Below are positions 9,086-16,408 of a stretch of DNA of 64,000 nt, piece by piece. Numbering within the stretch: the stretch's first letter is position 1; every line of letters starts with the position of its first letter. The DNA lies in the NCBI GenBank assembly GCA_045540055.1, contig JAZQGO010000011.1:1-64000 (forward strand), in the 5' to 3' direction. The position numbers and the translations under genes were made by a program. The DNA comes from SIG565 sp045540055 (GTDB lineage: Bacteria > Bacillota > Clostridia > Oscillospirales > Acutalibacteraceae). A model generated the notes under the pieces. It ran no database searches. It was given only the letters and a program-made list of their open reading frames with translations, and was not told the DNA's origin.

Positions 9086-11017
9086 ATGGATAGATTTTTA
9101 GGAAAAAGACTTGACGGTAGATATGAAATCCGCGAAATACTTGGCGTTGGTGGTATGGCGGTTGTTTATAAGGCTTACGACAATGTCGAGGATCGTATTG
9201 TTGCTATTAAAATTCTCCGTCAGGAGTTTGCAACAAGTGAGGAGTTTTTACGCCGCTTTAAAAATGAATCAAAGGCAATTTCTTTGCTTTCACACCCAAA
9301 TATTGTAAAAATATTTGATGTAAGTTTTGGAGACCTGATTCAGTATATTGTAATGGAGCATATAGAGGGAATCACCCTTAAAGAATATATCGAAAGGGAA
9401 GGTAGTCTCTCCTGGAAGCAGGCGGTGCATTTTACGGTTCAGATTCTTCGCGGACTTCAGCATGCCCACGACCGTGGTATAGTTCACCGTGATGTAAAGC
9501 CACAGAATATTATGGTTTTGGCCGACGGCACTATAAAGGTTACAGACTTTGGTATTGCCCGTTTTTCCCGAAGTGAGCAGCGTACCATTACCGACAAGGC
9601 TATTGGCTCGGTTCACTATATAAGTCCTGAGCAGGCGCGTGGTGATATTACCGACGAAAAGGCAGACATTTATTCGGTTGGTGTAATGCTTTACGAAATG
9701 CTTACGGGTCAGTTACCGTTTCAGGCGGATAACGCTGTATCGGTTGCCATTATGCAACTTCAGCGTGAGCCCAAAATGCCCACCGAGCTTAACGGCTCAA
9801 TTCCGCTCGGTGTAGAGCAGATAACCCTACACGCTATGCAGAAGGATACGGCGCATCGCTATAAGTCATCCTCTGAAATGCTGTGTGACCTTGAAAAATT
9901 CAAGAAGGACCCGTCGGTCACCTTCGATTATACCTATTTTGTTGACGATTCACCTACAAGGTTTGTCGAAACACAGCAAACCGTCGAGGTAGAGGAAGAA
10001 GAAAAGAAATCGAAAGCATTGCCCATTCTCGCAGGCGTTGCTGCAACCTTTGCAGTTGCTATTATAGCCGCACTTGTTTTCGTAGCGCAGGGTTTTTTAA
10101 GCCACACAGGTGATGAAATTTCCTGCCCTGATTTTATCGGTCAGAACTATGAAACGGTTTATAATAATAAGGAACTCAACGACCAATTTGAAATCATATA
10201 TAAGTGGGACTATAACTCTGAATATGATTACGGTCATATTTACCAACAGTCAAAGGCACCTGGCAAAAAGCTCAAAGAGGGCGCAGCCATTGTTGTTTAT
10301 GTAAGTATGGATGACGCTCAAAAAACCATACCAGATATTAAGAGTGATACCGAGGTTAACGCAAAGAAAATACTCGAAATGCAAGGCTTTAAGGTAGTCG
10401 TAAAAGAACAGTCTGATGAAGATGTTGCGGCAGGTCTTGCGGTTGGTACCTCACCTGCGGCAGGTAAGGGTGCGCCCGAGGGCTCTACCGTAACGCTTTA
10501 TATCAGTACAGGTCCCGCCAAGGTGTTCGTAACACTTCCTGACCTTGTCGGCCTTAAGCTTGAGGATGCCAAAAAGCTTATCACAAAAAGCGGTCTTGTT
10601 GTGGGTGAGATTACCTATGTCGATAATATAAACGGTCAGCAAACACCCAAAAACACCGTAGTTTCTCAAGACCCTGAATACGCTAATAACAAGCAGATCG
10701 GCAAGGCTTCAAAGGTTAATTTGGTTGTATCCTCGGGTGAGCAGGTATACAGTTCAGATGTTACTGTGACAATGCCTATGGGTGTTACACAAATATCACT
10801 CTGGATAGACGGTCAGGTCTATCAGGAGTCAGGGGACCTGACAGATGGCACTACACAGTACACCTTTAAAAATATAACCGCCAAGACCAAAGAGATTACG
10901 GCAATTATAAAGGTTAAAACTGCCAAGACCACCGATTATGTTGAGTATCAGCATATAAAAATTGACCTGTCTGCGTCAGGTAAGGTTACGGTTACAAAAA
11001 CTTTGACAATAGGGTGA
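9086..11017 (+). CDS. prkC: PASTA-domain Ser/Thr protein kinase (PrkC/StkP)
   Basis: Membrane-spanning eukaryotic-type kinase. 643 residues: kinase domain about 10-275 (catalytic Lys in VAIKIL near 42, HRDVKPQN at 135-142, DFG at 154-156), acidic juxtamembrane linker, one membrane helix about 311-335, then three PASTA domains (about 345-408, 412-477, 482-551) and a C-terminal extracellular beta-rich tail to 643. PASTA domains bind peptidoglycan fragments and beta-lactams in characterised relatives. Next to prpC, as in Bacillus. The tail after the third PASTA domain has no family I recognise. Confidence 0.95.
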   Translation: MDRFLGKRLDGRYEIREILGVGGMAVVYKAYDNVEDRIVAIKILRQEFATSEEFLRRFKNESKAISLLSHPNIVKIFDVSFGDLIQYIVMEHIEGITLKEYIEREGSLSWKQAVHFTVQILRGLQHAHDRGIVHRDVKPQNIMVLADGTIKVTDFGIARFSRSEQRTITDKAIGSVHYISPEQARGDITDEKADIYSVGVMLYEMLTGQLPFQADNAVSVAIMQLQREPKMPTELNGSIPLGVEQITLHAMQKDTAHRYKSSSEMLCDLEKFKKDPSVTFDYTYFVDDSPTRFVETQQTVEVEEEEKKSKALPILAGVAATFAVAIIAALVFVAQGFLSHTGDEISCPDFIGQNYETVYNNKELNDQFEIIYKWDYNSEYDYGHIYQQSKAPGKKLKEGAAIVVYVSMDDAQKTIPDIKSDTEVNAKKILEMQGFKVVVKEQSDEDVAAGLAVGTSPAAGKGAPEGSTVTLYISTGPAKVFVTLPDLVGLKLEDAKKLITKSGLVVGEITYVDNINGQQTPKNTVVSQDPEYANNKQIGKASKVNLVVSSGEQVYSSDVTVTMPMGVTQISLWIDGQVYQESGDLTDGTTQYTFKNITAKTKEITAIIKVKTAKTTDYVEYQHIKIDLSASGKVTVTKTLTIG

Positions 11018-11029
11018 CAAGGAAAATAT

Positions 11030-11923
11030 ATGCAGGGTATTATTTTTAAAGCAATTTCGGGCTTTTATTATGTAAAAACCGATGGAAACAAAATAATAGA
11101 ATGTAAAGCAAAGGGTGCCTTCAGAAATGAGGGCATTTCCCCTTTAGTCGGTGATAGGGTAGAATTTGATTTCAAGGATGACGATTCGCACGGTATTATA
11201 CGAAGGGTTATTAACCGTAAAAATTCTCTCTACCGTCCGCCTGTGGCGAATGTCGATAAGGTTTTTATTGTGTCGGCATTCAATAAGCCATCACCCAACA
11301 CCTTGATAATAGATACTGTTATAGCCATTTGTGAGCATAACGGTATTACACCTATTATAATATTTAATAAAAGTGATTTAGGCGATTTTGAAGAACTGAC
11401 AGGGGTATACACAAGAGCAGGCTATAAGGTCATTGTTACTTCTGCTACTACGAGCGACGGCATCAAAAATATCGCAACCGAGCTTAGAAACGGTGTATCG
11501 GTGTTCACGGGTAATTCGGGCGTCGGCAAATCAAGTATTTTAAATTCGCTAATTCCCTCTCTTCAATTGAAAACAGGGGAGATCAGCGGAAAATTAGGCC
11601 GCGGCAAGCATACCACACGCCATGTTCAGTTGTTTGACAGCGGTTTTGGCGGTTTTGTTGCCGATACGCCCGGTTTTGCAACGGTTGAGGTAGATAAAAC
11701 CGACTATTCGTTTAAAGAAAATCTTGAAAACCTGTTTATTGAGTTTAATGATTATTTGTCAGATTGTCGTTTTGTGGGCTGTTCGCATACGGGTGAGAGT
11801 GGCTGTGCAGTTTGTCGTGCGGTTGAAAACGGAGAAATCAGTATCAGCCGACATGAAAGCTATAAAATGCTTTATAACGAGCTTAAGGATATAAAAAAAT
11901 GGCAGATTAAAAAATCTCAGTAA
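11030..11923 (+). CDS. rsgA: ribosome-associated GTPase RsgA
   Basis: Late 30S assembly GTPase. 297 residues: N-terminal OB domain (about 1-70), then a circularly permuted G domain in which NKSD (G4, 113-116) precedes the P-loop GNSGVGKSS (161-169) and DTPG (212-215). The C-terminal zinc site is C246, C251, H253, C259. Follows prkC after 12 nt with an AAGGA ribosome site. The rpe and thiN genes that follow in B. subtilis are missing, but spoVM is kept a short distance downstream. Confidence 0.95.
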   Translation: MQGIIFKAISGFYYVKTDGNKIIECKAKGAFRNEGISPLVGDRVEFDFKDDDSHGIIRRVINRKNSLYRPPVANVDKVFIVSAFNKPSPNTLIIDTVIAICEHNGITPIIIFNKSDLGDFEELTGVYTRAGYKVIVTSATTSDGIKNIATELRNGVSVFTGNSGVGKSSILNSLIPSLQLKTGEISGKLGRGKHTTRHVQLFDSGFGGFVADTPGFATVEVDKTDYSFKENLENLFIEFNDYLSDCRFVGCSHTGESGCAVCRAVENGEISISRHESYKMLYNELKDIKKWQIKKSQ

Positions 11924-11943
11924 CAAAATTTTAAAAAACCAAT

Positions 11944-11982
11944 ATACTGTACTAACCGAGTTTTTTGTTGGAGGTACAGTAT
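11944..11982 (+). promoter_or_regulatory. hairpin covering the ribosome site of the 51-aa gene
   Basis: A perfect 9-bp inverted repeat (ATACTGTAC at 11944-11952, GTACAGTAT at 11974-11982). The 3' arm abuts the GGAGG site at 11970-11974 and includes the first two bases of the ATG at 11981. In RNA it would pair the start region of the small gene, so translation control is possible. This is a structural reading only. Confidence 0.4.
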
Positions 11983-12136
11983 GCGAAGACAATGCCGTAA
12001 AAAAGCGAATAAATATATACTTTTGGTAGCTTTCGGATTGGGGTTGTTGCTCGCTTCCTTCTGTTCACCGCAATTTTTAGTGGTGGTGTTATCTCTGACC
12101 GTTATTATACTCGGTATAATATGTTACAGACATTAA
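11981..12136 (+). CDS. small membrane protein, 51 aa, upstream of spoVM
   Basis: A 51-residue protein preceded by an excellent GGAGG site, 6 nt from the ATG. The first 12 residues are very basic (MRRQCRKKANKY), followed by two hydrophobic stretches (about 13-27 and 32-47) separated by the short polar turn SFCSPQ, and a Tyr-Arg-His end. This predicts a two-helix membrane hairpin. I do not recognise a named family. It lies 13 bp upstream of spoVM in the same orientation, so a role in the forespore or mother-cell membrane is a reasonable inference but not shown. Confidence 0.65.
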   Translation: MRRQCRKKANKYILLVAFGLGLLLASFCSPQFLVVVLSLTVIILGIICYRH

Positions 12137-12149
12137 CGGAGGCATAGCT

Positions 12150-12233
12150 ATGAAGGTTGTACTTGTCAAGAGTCCTAAGTTCTTAAGTGGTATATTGAGA
12201 TTGGTGTTCGGTATTAAAAAGGAAAATGCATAA
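12150..12233 (+). CDS. spoVM: stage V sporulation protein SpoVM
   Basis: A 27-residue peptide, easily missed because of its size. Its KxPKFLxGIxRxxxG core (KSPKFLSGILRLVFG) matches the amphipathic helix of B. subtilis SpoVM, which recognises the positive curvature of the forespore outer membrane and anchors the SpoIVA ATPase scaffold of the spore coat. A CGGAGG site precedes the ATG. Position downstream of prpC-prkC-rsgA is the conserved place for spoVM in Gram-positive bacteria, which strengthens the call. It marks the organism, or its recent ancestors, as a spore former. Confidence 0.9.
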   Translation: MKVVLVKSPKFLSGILRLVFGIKKENA

Positions 12234-12241
12234 ATACATAG

Positions 12242-12272
12242 AATAAAGCAGTGTGAACTGCTTTATTTTTTT
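12242..12272 (+). terminator. rho-independent terminator after spoVM
   Basis: Perfect 11-bp stem (12242-12252 with 12257-12267), GTGA loop and a T run to 12272. It closes the prpC-prkC-rsgA-spoVM transcription unit. Confidence 0.85.
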
Positions 12273-12332
12273 GCATAAAAAAAGGGGCAAACGAATATAC
12301 ATTAAACAAAAAGCAATTAAGGAGAAAGAACT

Positions 12333-13868
12333 ATGGATTTAAAGGTTTTAAGACAAGACGTTTGCCAGAATAAGACAGTTTTTAATCGCTCGGCCGAGCA
12401 AAGCATTGATATTGAATTTGTTTTACCCGATTATTACCCACCCGTAAATAAGGTGTTAAAGTGCAAAACGATGCCGAGAATAACCGCCTGCGCAATCAAT
12501 GGACAGACCTTAACAAGTGAAGGAACACTTAATATTTTACTTATGTATGTCTCAAGTGAAAACGAGGTTTGCTCATACGAGCATATATTGAATTTTAGCA
12601 AAAGCTTTGAGCTTGATAATGACTATTCCGACTGTATACCGCGTTGTCACGCACAGGAGGAATATATGAATTGCCGACTCGTTAACGAGCGCAAGGTTGA
12701 ATTACACGGTGCGCTGGGAATTACGGCTAAGGTGCGCAAAAAGCATACCGAAAAGGTGATATGCGATATTGATGGCGGTAATGTGGTCGTAAACAGAGGC
12801 ATTGCACCTGCTACAAGCCTCATCGGTATGGCAGAAAAATATTTGAATATCGAAGAGGACTTAGAGCTCGGCAACGGTCAGCCCTCAATAAGATATCTGC
12901 TGAGATACGACGCCAAGGCATTTAATGTTGACTGTAAGATTATCAGCGGTAAAATTGTTGCCAAGGGTGAGATGTCGGTTATGGTGCTGTATTGTGCGCA
13001 GGATAATAGCACCCCGCAGACATTGCGCAGCTCAATCCCGTTCAGTCAGATAATAGATATTGATTCACTTAATGAAGAATGTGAGTGCGAGTGCTATGTA
13101 GATATAGCCGGGCTTGAAATTAAACCAAGAACATCGGTGACAGGGGAAACCAGAAATCTGTCAGTATGCGCCAAACTGCGCTTTACCGCCAATGCTACCT
13201 GCAATAATGATGTGCCTGTTATATATGACGCCTTTTCAACAAAATATAAGTCCGATATAACGTTAAATGATATGACTTTTGAAAAGATTTTAAAGACCGT
13301 TAACGATAAGTTTATCAGCAAGAGCAATATCGACCTGAATGTAAGAGGTATAAATTCGGTTATCGACCTTTGGTGTGAGCCGAGTGTAAATTCCTGTTCA
13401 CTTCGTGACGAAGAGATAAAGGCAAACGGGGAAATGCGGGTGTGTATGATAATTACCGATAAGGATGATAATCCGCTTTATCTTGAGCGAAGCTTTGAAT
13501 TTGAGTATTGCCACCCCTTCAAAAACGGTGATGACAGCATATTCTGCAAGGCAAAGGTCGCGGTAAGTAAAACCAGCTTTACAATACTTAACAATAACTG
13601 CTTAGAGGTTACCGCAGAGGTAGCGGTTAGCATTACGGTGGTAAATAAAATTAAGGTTTCGCTTGTTACCGATGCTAAAATTGACGAAGAGCAGAAAAAA
13701 GAGAATTATCGTGATTGCGCAATGATAATATACTATGCTTCTGAGGGTGAAAGGGTGTGGGATATTGCAAGAAAATATAACAGCTCACCCGATGAAATTT
13801 CTGAAATTAACTCAATAGAGGGCGAGAGCATAAGTGATACAAAGCCGCTACTTATACCCTTAAAATAA
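12333..13868 (+). CDS. sipL: SipL-like spore coat morphogenesis protein (SPOCS/DUF3794 + LysM)
   Basis: A 511-residue protein whose repeated beta-rich units (residues about 30-150, 165-290, 320-440) resemble the SPOCS/DUF3794 domain and whose last 50 residues form a LysM motif (YYASEGERVWDIARKYNSSPDEISEIN). This is the architecture and length of Clostridioides difficile SipL, which binds SpoIVA through the LysM domain and localises the coat. SpoIVA is in turn the partner of SpoVM, encoded directly upstream, so the two neighbours act on the same basement layer. No signal peptide. Start ATG 12333 follows AAGGAG. Domain assignment is by pattern recognition. Confidence 0.82.
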   Translation: MDLKVLRQDVCQNKTVFNRSAEQSIDIEFVLPDYYPPVNKVLKCKTMPRITACAINGQTLTSEGTLNILLMYVSSENEVCSYEHILNFSKSFELDNDYSDCIPRCHAQEEYMNCRLVNERKVELHGALGITAKVRKKHTEKVICDIDGGNVVVNRGIAPATSLIGMAEKYLNIEEDLELGNGQPSIRYLLRYDAKAFNVDCKIISGKIVAKGEMSVMVLYCAQDNSTPQTLRSSIPFSQIIDIDSLNEECECECYVDIAGLEIKPRTSVTGETRNLSVCAKLRFTANATCNNDVPVIYDAFSTKYKSDITLNDMTFEKILKTVNDKFISKSNIDLNVRGINSVIDLWCEPSVNSCSLRDEEIKANGEMRVCMIITDKDDNPLYLERSFEFEYCHPFKNGDDSIFCKAKVAVSKTSFTILNNNCLEVTAEVAVSITVVNKIKVSLVTDAKIDEEQKKENYRDCAMIIYYASEGERVWDIARKYNSSPDEISEINSIEGESISDTKPLLIPLK

Positions 13869-13893
13869 AATTTTAAAAAATTGAAAATTTTGA

Positions 13894-13922
13894 TTGACAA
13901 CGCTGATATTTAATGATATAAT
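13894..13922 (+). promoter_or_regulatory. consensus sigma-A promoter of tRNA-Leu
   Basis: TTGACA at 13894-13899 and TATAAT at 13917-13922 with 17 bp between: a perfect consensus promoter 14 bp before the tRNA. An 11-bp perfect inverted repeat (CAACGCTGATA at 13898-13908, TATCAGCGTTG at 13923-13933) surrounds the -10 box. Confidence 0.88.
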
Positions 13923-13936
13923 TATCAGCGTTGTAT

Positions 13937-14020
13937 GCGAGTGTGCTGGAACTGGCAGACAGGCACGTTTGAGGGGCGTGTGCTCATGGCGTACGGGTTC
14001 AAGTCCCGTCACTCGCACCA
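13937..14020 (+). tRNA. tRNA-Leu (anticodon GAG)
   Basis: A class II tRNA with long variable arm. Acceptor GCGAGTG (13937-13943) pairs with CACTCGC (14010-14016); the T arm contains GGGTTCAAGTCCC; the anticodon stem CACGT/GCGTG encloses loop TTGAGGG with GAG at 13971-13973, reading CUC and CUU. The CCA end is encoded (14018-14020). It is a single-gene unit with its own promoter and terminator. Confidence 0.93.
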
Positions 14021-14060
14021 AATTAAGAAGCAGACCTTTTGGTCTGCTTCTTAATTTTTT
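14021..14060 (+). terminator. terminator after tRNA-Leu
   Basis: A 16-bp stem (14021-14036 with 14041-14056), TTTT loop and following T run, starting directly after the tRNA CCA end. Confidence 0.88.
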
Positions 14061-14070
14061 CTTAAGAATC

Positions 14071-14236
14071 GTGACGGGACTTGAACGCTAAGAGGGTTTC
14101 GGCGTTAAGAAAAACAGTCCGGTGGACTGTTTTTTAGCTGAAAGGTGTGCAGTCGGGTACCGAATGCGAAGCATTGGGTCGACAAGCAGGGCAGATTTGC
14201 AAAGCAAAGCTGCGTGACGTCACTCGCACCAAAATT
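14071..14236. repeat. structured repeat containing tRNA-Leu fragments
   Basis: This stretch holds an inverted 16-bp copy of the tRNA T arm (14071-14086 is the reverse complement of 13997-14012) and a direct copy of the tRNA 3' end (CGTCACTCGCACCAAA, 14218-14233, same as 14007-14022). Between them are several small hairpins: 14111-14134 (10-bp stem, T-rich 3' side), 14163-14175 and 14196-14208, and the palindrome GTGACGTCAC at 14214-14223. No open reading frame of note. It looks like a tRNA-associated mobile or structured repeat; identity unknown. Confidence 0.6.
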
Positions 14237-14275
14237 ACAGAATCAATCATTAGATTGGTTCTGTTTTTTTATTTT
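14237..14275 (+). terminator. second terminator after the tRNA-derived repeat
   Basis: A 12-bp stem (14237-14248 with 14253-14264, one G-T pair) and a T run. It follows the duplicated CACTCGCACCA exactly as the first terminator follows the real tRNA, as if a tRNA-terminator unit had been duplicated and the tRNA body lost. The rest of the gap to 14466 is AT-rich and holds only the oad promoter. Confidence 0.8.
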
Positions 14276-14375
14276 TAAGTGTAAGGACTTGAAATCTTGG
14301 AGTTATAATAAATAGCAAATAATATCACAGTCGTAAGAATATATTATACTTTTTGTAAAAAAATAGAAAAAACGG

Positions 14376-14404
14376 TTGATTTAATTTGCGTTTTATATTA
14401 AAAT
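14376..14404 (+). promoter_or_regulatory. sigma-A type promoter of the oad operon
   Basis: TTGATT at 14376-14381 and TAAAAT at 14399-14404, 17 bp apart, about 60 bp before the first start codon of the decarboxylase operon. Confidence 0.55.
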
Positions 14405-14466
14405 AAAAGGGATTAATGTTTGTTAAAAAATTAATTATCTTAAAATTCATTTGGGAGGTGCATTTA

Positions 14467-14778
14467 GTGTTTGAAAATTTGGTTTTAGCCGCTTCATTAC
14501 CTGTTGAAAAGGTACCTAATCTCTTTGTTGTTGTAATGGGCGTAGGCACCGTTTTCGTTGGACTTGTTTGCATAGTTATAATATGTAAAATAATGAGTGC
14601 ATTGTGCGGCGCGAAAAAGAAAGACACTGAAGAGGTTGCTAATTCTGTGGCAGTACCCGTACAGAACCAGGTAATCGAAAATCGTCAAGAAATTATTGCA
14701 GCTGTTTCGGCTGCGGTAGCAGAGGATATGGGTACCGATATTTCGGGCATTCGTATTCTATCATTTAAAAAATTATAA
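14467..14778 (+). CDS. oadG: sodium-pump decarboxylase gamma subunit (OadG-like)
   Basis: A 103-residue protein with one hydrophobic membrane helix (about residues 17-42, ending in CKIMSALCG), a charged linker (KKKDTEE) and a cytosolic tail of the kind that anchors the complex. I use the GTG at 14467, 6 nt after the strong GGGAGGTG site; an in-frame ATG at 14416 would add 17 residues ahead of that site. In characterised enzymes the gamma subunit ties the carboxyltransferase to the membrane beta subunit. First gene of a four-gene operon that encodes all parts of the pump. Confidence 0.8.
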   Translation: MFENLVLAASLPVEKVPNLFVVVMGVGTVFVGLVCIVIICKIMSALCGAKKKDTEEVANSVAVPVQNQVIENRQEIIAAVSAAVAEDMGTDISGIRILSFKKL

Positions 14779-14797
14779 TTAAAAAGAGGTAATAAAA

Positions 14798-15181
14798 ATG
14801 AAAACTTATAAAGTAACCGTTAACGGAACAGCTTATGAAATCACTTTAGAGGCAGTTGACGCTGCTGAAATTAAAACTCCTGCCGCAGCACCTGTTGCTG
14901 CTCCTACTCCCGCAGCAGCTCCTGCACCTGCCGCAGCTCCTGCAGCCGCAGCTCCCGTAGCAGCTGGCGGCGAGACCGTTTCCAGCCCAATGCCCGGCAC
15001 TATCCTCGATGTAAAGGTAGCACAGGGTCAGGCTGTTAAGAAGGGTGACGTTCTTATGATTCTCGAAGCAATGAAGATGGAGAACGAAATTATGGCACCC
15101 TGCGATGGTACTATCGCTTCGGTAAATACAACAAAGGGTTCATCGGTTGAGACCGGTGCCGTTCTTTGCGTTATTGCTTAA
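14798..15181 (+). CDS. biotin carboxyl carrier protein of the Na+ pump
   Basis: 127 residues: a short N-terminal beta segment, an alanine/proline linker (about 27-60) and a C-terminal biotinyl domain with EAMKMENE, where the central Lys is biotinylated. The free carrier takes carboxyl groups from the alpha subunit to the membrane beta subunit. In Klebsiella OadA the biotin domain is fused to alpha; here it is a separate gene as in glutaconyl-CoA and methylmalonyl-CoA decarboxylases. Confidence 0.92.
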   Translation: MKTYKVTVNGTAYEITLEAVDAAEIKTPAAAPVAAPTPAAAPAPAAAPAAAAPVAAGGETVSSPMPGTILDVKVAQGQAVKKGDVLMILEAMKMENEIMAPCDGTIASVNTTKGSSVETGAVLCVIA

Positions 15182-15201
15182 TGCTCTAAGGAGATATAAT
15201 T

Positions 15202-16395
15202 ATGCTTGAAAATATTATGAACTTTGTTGAGCAGACAGGTTTTTATATGCTCGTCAACGACTTTTTTGCTGGCGGCATGTGGAAAAACCTTATAATGATT
15301 GCTGTATCATTATTGCTCTTTTATCTTGCAATTAAGAAGCAGTTTGAACCGCTGCTTTTGATAGGTATTGCCTTTGGTATGTTGCTTACCAACCTGCCCG
15401 GCGCTGAAATGTACCATTCAGAATTATGGACACAGTTTATGGCAGGTGAGATAGGCTATGGCGATATTCTGCACGATGGCGGACTACTTGATATTCTTTA
15501 CATCGGTGTTAAGACCTGCGTTTATCCCTGCTTGATTTTCATCGGTATCGGCGCTATGACCGACTTTGGTCCGCTGATTTCCAACCCAAAATCACTTCTT
15601 TTGGGCGCTGCTGCGCAGATCGGTATCTTTATTACATTCATTGGTTGTTTCTATCTTGGTTTTCCGCAGGAAGCCGCGGCGTCAATTGGTATTATCGGCG
15701 GTGCCGACGGTCCTACCGCAATCTACACAGCCTCAAAGCTTTTCCCGAATTTGTTAGGTCCGATTGCCGTTGCAGCATATTCATATATGGCGTTGGTACC
15801 CGTTATTCAACCGCCAATTATGAAGCTTCTCACAACCAAAAAAGAGCGTCAGATTGTTATGAAGCCGCTTCGCGAGGTTTCAAAGACCGAGAAGATTATT
15901 TTCCCGATTGTTGTTACTATCTTTGTTGCTCTGTTGGTACCCTCTGCAACTCCGCTTGTAGGCTGCTTAATGCTTGGTAACCTTTGGAAAGAATCGGGCG
16001 TTGCTGAACGTTTGCGTTTGACAGCCCAAAACGAGCTTATGAATATTGTTACAATATTCCTTGGTATTTCGGTTGGTGCTACTGCAACTGCTTCTGCATT
16101 CTTAAATCTTGAAACACTTAAGATTCTCGGTATGGGTATTGTTGCCTTTGGATTCGGTACTGCAGGTGGCGTACTTCTTGCTAAAGTGATGAACCTATTC
16201 TCGAAGAACAAGATAAATCCGCTTATCGGTTCTGCAGGCGTATCTGCCGTTCCTATGGCCGCCCGTGTTTCGCAGTCTGTAGGACAGAAGGAAAACCCCT
16301 CAAACTTCTTGCTTATGCACGCTATGGGACCCAACGTTGCAGGTGTAATCGGCTCTGCTATCGCGGCAGGCGTGCTCATCGCACTATTTGGTTAA
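15202..16395 (+). CDS. oadB: sodium-translocating decarboxylase beta subunit
   Basis: A 397-residue polytopic membrane protein of the OadB/GcdB/MmdB family, which decarboxylates carboxybiotin and exports Na+. It shows the conserved GGADGPTAIYTASKL segment with the essential Asp and late GVSAVPMAARVSQ and HAMGPNVAGVIGSA motifs. About nine to eleven hydrophobic segments. The ribosome site AAGGAGATAT precedes the ATG. The beta subunit alone does not tell which acid is used; the alpha subunit downstream points to oxaloacetate. Confidence 0.93.
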   Translation: MLENIMNFVEQTGFYMLVNDFFAGGMWKNLIMIAVSLLLFYLAIKKQFEPLLLIGIAFGMLLTNLPGAEMYHSELWTQFMAGEIGYGDILHDGGLLDILYIGVKTCVYPCLIFIGIGAMTDFGPLISNPKSLLLGAAAQIGIFITFIGCFYLGFPQEAAASIGIIGGADGPTAIYTASKLFPNLLGPIAVAAYSYMALVPVIQPPIMKLLTTKKERQIVMKPLREVSKTEKIIFPIVVTIFVALLVPSATPLVGCLMLGNLWKESGVAERLRLTAQNELMNIVTIFLGISVGATATASAFLNLETLKILGMGIVAFGFGTAGGVLLAKVMNLFSKNKINPLIGSAGVSAVPMAARVSQSVGQKENPSNFLLMHAMGPNVAGVIGSAIAAGVLIALFG

Positions 16396-16408
16396 TAGGA
16401 GGTAGTTT

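Noticed and set aside
14087..14217. A second tRNA gene after tRNA-Leu
   Set aside because: Only the 3' end of a tRNA is present; no acceptor 5' strand, D arm or anticodon arm can be folded.
14896..14970. Alanine/proline codon repeat in the biotin carrier gene as a DNA repeat element
   Set aside because: It is the normal flexible linker of biotin carrier proteins.
15849..16379. A 176-codon minus-strand frame inside oadB
   Set aside because: It mirrors the coding strand of a clear membrane protein and has no ribosome site or recognisable domain.
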